Assembly (NCBI GenBank): GCA_026991065.1
Contig: JALXCG010000546.1
Coordinates: forward strand, 1 to 5,154
Source: Gemmatimonadota bacterium
Lineage (GTDB): Bacteria; GCA-2686955
DNA: 5,154 nucleotides
Reading direction: 5' to 3'
The notes under the pieces were generated by a model that was not told where the DNA came from, searched no databases, and saw only the letters and a list, made by a program, of their open reading frames with translations. Shown here in pieces: positions 1 to 5,139 of the stretch. Position 1 is the stretch's first letter. Every line of letters starts with the position of its first letter. A program made the translations under genes and the position numbers.

Positions 1-113
1 GCGAAGTTCCGCCGCAACTGCCGGGAGGCCTCCGCGGAACCGGTGTTGAACAAAGCGGCGCCCATCCCGGCGATGCCTGCGGAAACTTTGCACAACCACT
101 CAGCAGCGCTCAC
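1..113 (-). CDS. Possible partial gene running off the left edge, unknown product
   Basis: An open frame starts with GTG at 113-111 and stays open for 37 codons to the window edge, so its C-terminal part is missing. The visible residues begin MSAAEWLCKVSAG, followed by a small-residue, hydrophobic stretch and then a basic helix-like segment near SRQLRRNF. About 30 of 37 codons end in G or C, which fits the neighbouring genes. It begins 54 nt after the stop of the ArnT-like gene, on the same strand, with no terminator-like hairpin between, so it could be the last gene of that operon. Shine-Dalgarno support is weak: only a short purine-rich patch precedes the GTG. The frame is also the one that continues from the ArnT-like gene's stop, so chance openness cannot be excluded. 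I do not recognise a family. An internal ATG at residue 17 is an alternative start. Confidence 0.35.
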   Translation of the reverse strand, partial: MSAAEWLCKVSAGIAGMGAALFNTGSAEASRQLRRNF

Positions 114-167
114 CCGCTCGGCGCCATAGCCCCGCTCGCCCGGTCGACGTTGGGCGGCGAGTGTGTT

Positions 168-1733
168 TCAGTGCGTGGCCAGTGTGGTCGCGGAGTCGCT
201 CCCGTGGCGGGAATCCTCCGGCGCTGCCCGAAGGATCAGCATCTGGTGGTCCCGATCGAGCGGCAGCGCCTGGTCGATCGCCGCGACGCCGAGCGTCTCC
301 TTCACCACCGCCTCCAGCGGGCGATCGGTCGCCGCCACCAGCACCAGGCGTTGCCGCCGATCACGAGTCGCCAGCACTTCCCGCAGGTCCGGAGCGGTCA
401 TCTTCCGGCGCTGCAGCCGCGCTCTCTCCAACTCGCCCCGCAGGTGGAACTGCAGGCCGTAGAAGCGCGGCTCATCCACCGCCACAACCCGGTCTCCGGC
501 CCGCAGGTGGGGCGCCAGCTCGTGGTAGATCCGGGTCATGTCGCTGCCCGACGGAACCCACGCGGCGCCCCCTTTGGCGATGAGCATCACCACCGCCGCG
601 GCCGCCGCCAGGCGCTCGATCCGCCGGTGCCGGCTCCAGTAGCGATCCGCTGCCAGCAACTCCGCGGCGGCCAGCACGATCACCGGAAAGAAGGGGAAGA
701 TATAGAAGATCAAGCGACTCGGCACCAAGGAGAGCACCAGCAGCGGAAGTCCCAACCAGAGCATCAGAAACGCCCGCTCCGAGCCACCCGCGGGTGGCGG
801 GTTCCCGGTCTCCGCCGCGCGCCGCGCTCCCGCCCCCTCTCCGCGGTCGCGCCAGCGCCGCCAGAGGGCCGCGGTCACCACCGGCAGCCAGACTCCCAGC
901 CCCGCCGCCAGCGGCAGAAGGTAGATCAGAAACGGCATATACCACTGCGGATTGCGGTCGAAGGTCGTGGTCGCCATTCGATCGTAGACCTCGTGGCCCA
1001 GGTAGTAGTTGAGCAGCCCCGGCTCGCGCGTGGTGACGATGGCGTACCAACCCAGCCCGATCACCGCGAATCCGAGCGCGCCCCAGGCGCTGCGCAGGCG
1101 TGGCACCTTCCAGCCGCGGCGGCGGCCGAGCAGGGCGTGCGCCACGATCGCCGCCGGGGTCAGCAGCGACGGCGGTCCCTTGACCAGGAACGCCAGCCCC
1201 GCGGCACTCCAGAGCAGCGCCACCCAGCCCCGCTCCGCGCGCCGGGCGCCCGCTGCTCCGGCACGCACCGCCTGCCAGTAGGCCACCACTGTGGCAACCT
1301 CCGCCAGCGCCAGCATGAAATCGGTGGAGATCACGGCGGATGTCACCATGGGAAAAAGCGAACTCACCAGGATCAGCCCCGCCACCACGCCGTGGCGTCG
1401 CCCCCGGAGCAGCGTGCCGAGGCGCATCACCAGGCCGCCGAGCAGCGCCAATCCCAGCCCGTTGGCGGCCCGCGCTCCCCACGGATTCACCCCCAGCGCC
1501 TTGATTCCCAGCGCCATGGTCCAGTAGGCGAACGGGGGCTTGGTCCAGTGTGGATGGAAGTTCAGTTGCGGTACCAGCCAGTTGCCGCTGACCACCATCT
1601 CCCGGGCGACCTCGGCGTAGCGGCCCTCGGTGGTCTCATAGAGCCCGCGACTGCCCTGGAAGGCGAGCCCCACCAGCAAGCCCAGGGCCAGCACCCACCA
1701 CCATCCGGTTTCCGCTTGCCGACTTCCGGTCAC
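168..1733 (-). CDS. ArnT/PMT-like integral membrane glycosyltransferase (GT-C fold)
   Basis: This is predicted to be an inner-membrane glycosyltransferase that moves a sugar from a polyprenyl-phosphate carrier to an envelope acceptor on the periplasmic side. At 521 residues it is close to the roughly 550 usual for ArnT. A first membrane helix (about 11-28) leads into the conserved first periplasmic loop, with ETTEGRYAEVAREM at 33-46, NWLVPQ at 51-56 and WTKPP at 63-67. These correspond to the DETRYAE...EKP segment of E. coli ArnT. Further family marks are STDFML (136-141), FLVKGPPSLLTP (182-193) and SRLIFYIFPFFP (339-350). Many hydrophobic helices fill 80-395, and a soluble domain fills about 396-505. 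The start is GTG, sharing a GTGA overlap with the stop of the upstream LAB_N gene, which implies translational coupling. The substrate cannot be read from sequence. ArnT-like transferases act on lipid A, other glycans or proteins, so I give no gene symbol. Confidence 0.9.
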   Translation of the reverse strand: MTGSRQAETGWWWVLALGLLVGLAFQGSRGLYETTEGRYAEVAREMVVSGNWLVPQLNFHPHWTKPPFAYWTMALGIKALGVNPWGARAANGLGLALLGGLVMRLGTLLRGRRHGVVAGLILVSSLFPMVTSAVISTDFMLALAEVATVVAYWQAVRAGAAGARRAERGWVALLWSAAGLAFLVKGPPSLLTPAAIVAHALLGRRRGWKVPRLRSAWGALGFAVIGLGWYAIVTTREPGLLNYYLGHEVYDRMATTTFDRNPQWYMPFLIYLLPLAAGLGVWLPVVTAALWRRWRDRGEGAGARRAAETGNPPPAGGSERAFLMLWLGLPLLVLSLVPSRLIFYIFPFFPVIVLAAAELLAADRYWSRHRRIERLAAAAAVVMLIAKGGAAWVPSGSDMTRIYHELAPHLRAGDRVVAVDEPRFYGLQFHLRGELERARLQRRKMTAPDLREVLATRDRRQRLVLVAATDRPLEAVVKETLGVAAIDQALPLDRDHQMLILRAAPEDSRHGSDSATTLATH

Positions 1734-2041
1734 GACAGCGGCTGTTCAGGGGGTGGGTTGCGCTTGGCCTGCCTGCGGATCAGATAGAGATTGCGCAGAT
1801 AGACCGCCAACCCCGCGCCCTGCCCGAGGCTGAACACCGGATCGCGACGGTGCAGCGCATAGGCCAGGAGCAGAACCGCTCCGGCGATGCTGAAATACCA
1901 GAAGGTCACCGGCATCACGCTCTTGCCGGCGCGCTCCGATGCCAGCCACTGCACCAGAAAGCGCGCCGAGAAGAGGGCCTGCGCGGAGAAGCCGAGCACC
2001 AGCCACAGTTGGGTTGAACTAAGCCCCATGGGTCGTTCCAC
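1730..2041 (-). CDS. Small LAB_N (lipid A biosynthesis N-terminal domain) membrane protein
   Basis: This is a stand-alone LAB_N protein of 103 residues with three predicted membrane helices (about 9-31, 46-62 and 67-88). The diagnostic motifs are RFLVQWLASERAGKS (27-41), VTFWYFS (45-51), RRDPVFSLGQ (65-74) and YLRNLYLI (81-88), followed by a short basic, proline-rich cytoplasmic tail. In some bacteria this domain is found at the N terminus of lipid-A-disaccharide synthase; here it stands alone between two glycosyltransferases. Its biochemical role is not established. From my knowledge of the family it is related to the MtN3/PQ-loop (SemiSWEET) group, so a carrier role is a reasonable inference. 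Two starts are possible. The GTG at 2041 has AGAGG six bases upstream and overlaps the GT2 gene by 23 nt. The ATG at 2029 (99 residues) overlaps it by 11 nt with a poorer ribosome site. Its stop overlaps the next gene's GTG. Confidence 0.88.
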   Translation of the reverse strand: MERPMGLSSTQLWLVLGFSAQALFSARFLVQWLASERAGKSVMPVTFWYFSIAGAVLLLAYALHRRDPVFSLGQGAGLAVYLRNLYLIRRQAKRNPPPEQPLS

Positions 2042-2876
2042 CCGGCGCCTCTTGCACCTTCTCCCAGGAGAGCGCCGCCACGCGTGTTTCCACCCAGCGG
2101 CGCTGCAGCCACCAGACCCCGAAGGTGTCCAGAATCCCCACCCAGAGGCGATTGGAGATGCCGTACTTGGTCTCGCCGAGTTGCCGCTGGCGGTGGTTCA
2201 CCGGCACTTCGCACACCGCAACTCCGCGCAACCGCATGAGCGTGGGGAAGAAGCGGTGCATGCCGCGAAAGGGGGGGACCCCGCGCGCCGGCTCGGCCCG
2301 AAACACTCGCAACGAACAGCCGACATCGGTCACCTGCTCATGCGTGATCCAGTTGCGAAACCCATTGGCCAGGCGCGACGAAAACCGCCGGATCCAACTG
2401 TCGTTGCGGTGCGTTCGGACACCATTGACGAGGCCCGCGCCGCTCTCATGCAGGAGCGCGTACAGGCGCGGAATGTCCGCCGGGTCATTCTGCAGATCGG
2501 CGTCCAGCGTAGCGATCACCGGGGCGCTCGCGAGCCGAAACCCGAGCGCCAGCGCTCCCGACTGGCCGTGGTTGCCGGCCAGTTGCACCCAGCGGTGCGC
2601 CGCCGGTCGCCGCCGCGCCAACTTGCGCAACTGCTCCAGCGAGCCGTCTCTGCTGCCATCGTCGATCCACAACGCTTCCCACACAATGCCGGCCACGTCG
2701 AGCGCGTTTTCGATCTCGGCGGCGAGGAGCGGCACGGAGCCCTCCTCATCTTTCAGCGGAATCACGACTGAGAGCGCGGGCGTTTTGCTCGTGGTGACTG
2801 CCGGAGCGGAGAGGTTACGCATGGAATGGAAGAATCCTGTCAGAGCCGGTGCTGGGTCCCCGGTCTGTGTCCGCAC
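2019..2876 (-). CDS. GT2 family polyprenyl-phosphate sugar synthase (DPM1/ArnC-like)
   Basis: This is predicted to transfer a sugar from a nucleotide donor to a polyprenyl (undecaprenyl) phosphate at the cytoplasmic membrane face. The GT-A fold is clear: LSVVIPLKDEE (35-45), WIDDGSRDGS (70-79), the metal-binding DADLQNDP (125-132, with D125 and D127), TDVGCSLRVF (183-192), GMHRFFP (205-211) and RQLGETKYG (231-239). These are typical of dolichol-phosphate-mannose synthase relatives. It lacks the C-terminal paired transmembrane helices of ArnC-type enzymes. Only one hydrophobic segment (about 244-257) is present, so it is probably membrane-associated. It is the first gene of the three-gene operon and overlaps the LAB_N gene. 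The start is uncertain. The GTG at 2876 gives 285 residues but has no evident Shine-Dalgarno. The ATG at 2822 gives 267 residues, has AGGA 12 bases upstream and keeps the whole domain. Sugar specificity is unknown. Confidence 0.9.
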   Translation of the reverse strand: MRTQTGDPAPALTGFFHSMRNLSAPAVTTSKTPALSVVIPLKDEEGSVPLLAAEIENALDVAGIVWEALWIDDGSRDGSLEQLRKLARRRPAAHRWVQLAGNHGQSGALALGFRLASAPVIATLDADLQNDPADIPRLYALLHESGAGLVNGVRTHRNDSWIRRFSSRLANGFRNWITHEQVTDVGCSLRVFRAEPARGVPPFRGMHRFFPTLMRLRGVAVCEVPVNHRQRQLGETKYGISNRLWVGILDTFGVWWLQRRWVETRVAALSWEKVQEAPGGTTHGA

Positions 2877-2892
2877 TCAGTGCAACCGGTTG
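2873..2892. promoter_or_regulatory. Two adjoining short palindromes at the GT2 operon start
   Basis: GCACT-C-AGTGC (2873-2883) abuts CAACCGGTTG (2883-2892), a perfect 10-base palindrome. The first overlaps the proposed GTG start codon of the GT2 gene. Together they could be an operator or a small mRNA structure, or could be chance in GC-rich DNA. If the real start is the ATG at 2822, both lie in the leader. No convincing -35/-10 pair is visible upstream. The T-rich TATTTT on the minus strand at 2918-2913 is the only -10-like sequence, and it has no good -35 partner. Confidence 0.2.
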
Positions 2893-2937
2893 AAGCCCAG
2901 CGCTGAAAAGAGAAAATAGCACAACTGCAATAGAGAA

Positions 2938-2975
2938 TGCCCCCGGGTAGAGCCAGGGTGCTCCTCCCGGGGGCA
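2938..2975 (-). terminator. GC-rich hairpin, intrinsic terminator of the repeat-protein gene
   Basis: Perfect 10-bp arms, TGCCCCCGGG and CCCGGGGGCA, occupy 2938-2947 and 2966-2975. A nested GAGC/GCTC stem (2950-2953 and 2960-2963) closes a six-base loop across a 2x2 internal loop. On the minus strand the hairpin starts 34 nt after the TAA stop of the repeat-protein gene and is followed by TTCTCTATT, a moderately T-rich run. A second, smaller CGCGCG/CGCGCG hairpin (2982-2998) lies between the stop codon and this one. The T tract is imperfect, so some read-through into the GT2 operon is possible. Confidence 0.7.
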
Positions 2976-3009
2976 ACGGGTCGCGCGCGGTTCGCGCGGG
3001 TGATCCGGT

Positions 3010-3912
3010 TTAGCGGTTGCCGCGGTTCTTCCAGGCCTTTTTCCGGCCCTGCTGATGCTCCTTGGCCTCGTTGTAGCCGCGGCGGGAGTCATTCGGGCGT
3101 TTCCAGGCTTTCTTGCTCATCTCTTCATGGTCTTTGGCTTCGCCGGCAACCCGCTTGCCCGCCTTTGGATTGTTGCTGGCGGCGTTGATCGTCTTCTTCG
3201 ACCGGCTCTGGTTGCGCCATCCGGCCTCAACGCGATCCGGATGCTGGTTGGCATACTGGTCGATCTGTTTCGAGTATTCGGGGAACTCCGACTCATGCTC
3301 CATGATGTAGCGGGTCTTGGCTTCCGAGTTCCACGCTTCGTCGCGCCACTCCGGATGCTGCTTGAGGAGACGGGCCTGTTCGCGGGCCAGGGCGGGATTG
3401 GCTTGGGCGTGTTCGGCGAAGTAGTTGGATTTGCCCTGGTTGTTGAGCAGCGCGCGGAACTGGTCGGGGTTCTTTTGCAGGTCACGAACGACCGCGCGGG
3501 CCTGGTTCGGGTTGCGCTGGTAGAAGTGGCCCACCTTTTGGGTCAGGTCGGGGTGCTGGGCCATCAACCGAACCGCGTCGGGGTGATCGTTGAAGTAGCG
3601 GATCGCCTCTTGCGTGGCTTTCGGGTATTTGTCGAGGGCTTTGTTGCCGTCGCGGAAATAGTTCGGGTTCTCGTTCATCTTCTGTACCAACTCCGGATAG
3701 GCGGCGATCTCAAGCGCGCGTTCCCGGGTTTCGGCGGACCACTTGCTCATCGACTGCATGAAGCGCTCCTGAGCAAGGCTCGAGTTGGCCAGGGTCGGCG
3801 GAGTGTTGTCGGCGGCATGGTCGGCGGCCGCGGCGGGTGCCGGGGCGAGGGCGAAAGTGGTGCAGAGCAATGCTGCGCTACTCAGGGTGATCATCTTGTG
3901 TGCGGCGTTCAT
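3010..3912 (-). CDS. Exported protein built of six 38-residue proline-registered repeats, unknown function
   Basis: I do not recognise a known family. The 300-residue protein begins with a signal peptide: a short basic start, hydrophobic core 8-22, and Ala-rich end APAPAAAAD, with likely cleavage near residue 29-30. Cys17 is not in a proper lipobox, so type I cleavage is expected. Residues 31-58 look like a linker. From 59 onward the chain is hydrophilic and probably helical. Prolines preceded by N, H, Y or F recur at 73, 83, 97, 111, 121, 135, 149, 173, 187, 211, 225, 249 and, after Arg, 273. All fit one 10+14+14 register that ends with the last residue. The final 76 residues are strongly basic (about +13) and carry two KKAWK motifs. 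The start is ATG at 3912 with AAAAGGAG six bases upstream. The gene stands alone between its own promoter and terminator. A periplasmic or surface-associated helical scaffold is inference only; no catalytic motif is visible. Confidence 0.9.
   Translation of the reverse strand: MNAAHKMITLSSAALLCTTFALAPAPAAAADHAADNTPPTLANSSLAQERFMQSMSKWSAETRERALEIAAYPELVQKMNENPNYFRDGNKALDKYPKATQEAIRYFNDHPDAVRLMAQHPDLTQKVGHFYQRNPNQARAVVRDLQKNPDQFRALLNNQGKSNYFAEHAQANPALAREQARLLKQHPEWRDEAWNSEAKTRYIMEHESEFPEYSKQIDQYANQHPDRVEAGWRNQSRSKKTINAASNNPKAGKRVAGEAKDHEEMSKKAWKRPNDSRRGYNEAKEHQQGRKKAWKNRGNR
3013..3696 (-). repeat. Six tandem 38-codon (114-nt) repeats encoding a protein solenoid-like array
   Basis: The units are residues 73-110, 111-148, 149-186, 187-224, 225-262 and 263-300, corresponding to 3696-3583, 3582-3469, 3468-3355, 3354-3241, 3240-3127 and 3126-3013. 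Each has anchors at offsets 0, 10 and 24, normally Pro after N/H/Y/F. The 10-residue segments read PELVQKMNEN, PDAVRLMAQH, PDQFRALLNN, PEWRDEAWNS, PDRVEAGWRN and EEMSKKAWKR. Segments from offset 10 carry Ser/Thr at their fourth residue in five of six units. Segments from offset 24 include PKATQEAIRYFNDH, PNQARAVVRDLQKN, PALAREQARLLKQH and PEYSKQIDQYANQH. Residues 59-72 (SAETRERALEIAAY) fit as a preceding half unit. Divergence is high, so the repeat is visible in protein, not as obvious DNA identity, which implies old duplications. Confidence 0.85.
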
Positions 3913-3918
3913 GGGACG

Positions 3919-3926
3919 CTCCTTTT
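3919..3926 (-). promoter_or_regulatory. Strong Shine-Dalgarno of the repeat-protein gene
   Basis: The minus strand reads AAAAGGAG, then CGTCCC, then ATG. This near-consensus ribosome site at six-base spacing fixes the start at 3912. It is the best ribosome site in the window and suggests efficient translation. A short CGATC/GATCG stem (3956-3960 with 3969-3973) lies further up in the leader and is probably incidental. Confidence 0.85.
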
Positions 3927-4003
3927 GGTGGGAAGTTTTGCCGGGCCGCGGTGAGCGATCTCAGCTTGGATCGGCAGCCCTTTTGATTTCTGCTTGCTCA
4001 GGT

Positions 4004-4020
4004 ATGCAGGTTCCGTGCCA
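4004..4020 (-). promoter_or_regulatory. Sigma-54 (RpoN) type -24/-12 promoter
   Basis: The minus strand reads TGGCACGGAACCTGCAT. Compared with the established sigma-54 consensus TGGCACG-N4-TTGCW, 11 of 12 defined positions match; the only change is C for the first T of the -12 block. The GG (-24) and GC (-12) dinucleotides have the required spacing. Transcription would begin near 3994, giving a leader of about 80 nt to the ATG at 3912. The element lies wholly in the gap between the hydrolase stop and the repeat-protein gene, correctly oriented. A sigma-70 alternative is poor: TATGAT at 4054-4049 lacks a good -35. Confidence 0.7.
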
Positions 4021-4059
4021 CTTGTTTGCCTGGCTCGTTTATCCGCGTATCATAAGTGG

Positions 4060-5139
4060 TTACGCGTTCAGCGCAGGGCCTGGTTGCGAATCGGTGGACT
4101 CGGACCGAGACAGTGCTGGAGCGGAATTGCGACGCTTCGGCAGAAGCACGCGGGTGGCATTCTCGCGCAAGATCAGCGCGCGCAGCCGCGGCCGGCTCGC
4201 GGTGGCGATCAGCACCTTGGCCAGGGCAAGCGCCTGGTGGTAGAAGGGCCAGTCGGTGCCGAAGAAGAGGCGCTCCGGAGGCGCCTGATCGACGATTTGC
4301 CGGACCGCGGAGAGGGGTTGGCTGGAGAGTTCCAGGTAGACGTTGGCGTGGCGGCGGGCCAGGGCCAGGGCTTCCTCCATCTGCAGCGCGCCGGAGTGAC
4401 CCAGGATGAAGAGGGTTTGCGGACAGGCCTCGATGGCCCGGCGGTAGAGGCGCACCTGAGAGAGGGCGCGGCCGAGCGGAGGTTCGATGCCGACCGGACC
4501 ACAATGGAAGAGCACCGGCAGACCGAGTTCGCCGCAGCGGTGGTAGAGGGCCAGAGCGCGGCGCGCCGATGGGTGGACATGCTGCACCGCCGGATGGAGC
4601 TTGATGCCGATGGCCCCCTGCTCCTTTTGGCGCCTGAGTTTGGCCGCGTGGTGGAGGGCAAAGGGGTGGACCGAGCCCATCGATACCAATTCCGGATGGG
4701 CCGCGGCGACGCGCAGGTAGTCGTCGGCGGTTGCGGAACTCCAGGGGAAGTCGATCGGCAGGAGCACCGAGCGGGTGATGCCGAGATCAGCCATTTCGCG
4801 CAGCAGGTTGGGCGCGGTGTGGGTGGCCCGCAGGCCGCCGGGGCGGCAGGAGCCGAGGGTGAGATCGCGGTTCATGCGGCGGCGGTCGCCGGGGCTGATA
4901 TTGAGATTGGCGTAGACCTGGAGGTTGAAGGGGCCCTCGATCGGCAGATAGTGCCGGGTGGCGCTGCTGCTGCTTTCCAGGTCGATTCGACCGCGCCGGG
5001 TGTAGTTGAGCGCCAGGTGGGTGTGGACGTCGATGATCGCGCCCACTTCGGGGTCGGTGACGCAGAGGCGCTGTTCGGAATTGCAACCGAACCAGGGGAG
5101 GGAGGTGAGTTCAGAGAGGGATGAGAAGCGTGTGCGCAT
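4060..5139 (-). CDS. Amidohydrolase-2 type TIM-barrel metal-dependent hydrolase
   Basis: This is a cytoplasmic-type metal hydrolase or decarboxylase of the amidohydrolase superfamily (ACMSD-like branch). It acts on an unknown small molecule. Motifs appear in the expected order: IIDVHTHL with metal ligands H39 and H41, GIKLHP (178-183, H182), LFHCGP (210-215, H212), ILGHSGA (245-251, H248), FGTDWPF (293-299, D296) and the family's C-terminal ILRENATRVL (323-332). H39, H41, D296 and H182 or H212 would form the metal site, with H248 as the probable catalytic base. The listed ATG gives 359 residues but has no visible Shine-Dalgarno, and the frame stays open for the five codons to the window edge, so the true start may lie outside. 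Residues 1-33, containing C19 and C26, precede the barrel and are unusual in length. A GTG at residue 32 would trim the protein to the barrel. A 26-residue polar tail follows the barrel. No terminator is evident after its TAA. Confidence 0.88.
   Translation of the reverse strand: MRTRFSSLSELTSLPWFGCNSEQRLCVTDPEVGAIIDVHTHLALNYTRRGRIDLESSSSATRHYLPIEGPFNLQVYANLNISPGDRRRMNRDLTLGSCRPGGLRATHTAPNLLREMADLGITRSVLLPIDFPWSSATADDYLRVAAAHPELVSMGSVHPFALHHAAKLRRQKEQGAIGIKLHPAVQHVHPSARRALALYHRCGELGLPVLFHCGPVGIEPPLGRALSQVRLYRRAIEACPQTLFILGHSGALQMEEALALARRHANVYLELSSQPLSAVRQIVDQAPPERLFFGTDWPFYHQALALAKVLIATASRPRLRALILRENATRVLLPKRRNSAPALSRSESTDSQPGPALNA

Noticed and set aside
168-170. Stop read-through or selenocysteine at the TGA ending the ArnT-like gene, because the frame stays open afterwards
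   Set aside because: The ArnT-like protein is already full length and no selenocysteine-type hairpin is evident; openness over 167 bases is not rare in GC-rich DNA.
150-1787. 545-codon open frame on the plus strand
   Set aside because: It lies antisense to the ArnT-like gene and part of the LAB_N gene, has an Arg/Pro/Gln/His-rich low-complexity product with no domain, and is the expected shadow of GC-rich codon use.
1887-2919. Plus-strand open frames (1887-2771 and 2125-2919) opposite the GT2 gene
   Set aside because: The products are Arg/Ser/Pro/Ala-rich with no domain; the minus strand has the complete GT2 motif set.
2982-2998. CGCGCG/CGCGCG hairpin as a separate terminator
   Set aside because: No T-rich run follows it on either strand; it is more likely accessory to the adjacent 2938-2975 hairpin or chance.
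3050-3130. Lipoprotein or C-terminal sorting signal (PEP-CTERM-like) on the repeat protein
   Set aside because: Cys17 is preceded by Leu-Leu rather than a lipobox, and the C terminus is basic and polar with no hydrophobic helix.
3055-3954. 299-codon plus-strand open frame encoding a hydrophobic, Val/Leu-rich product
   Set aside because: Antisense of hydrophilic Lys/Glu/Asn/Gln codons automatically gives Phe/Leu/Val codons. The opposite strand has the signal peptide, ribosome site, repeats, promoter and terminator.
4049-4054. TATGAT on the minus strand as a sigma-70 -10 box
   Set aside because: No plausible -35 sequence lies 16-18 bases upstream, and the sigma-54 element nearby is a much better match.
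3994-5124. 376-codon plus-strand open frame opposite the hydrolase
   Set aside because: The product has no recognisable motifs, while the minus strand carries an intact amidohydrolase with all metal ligands.
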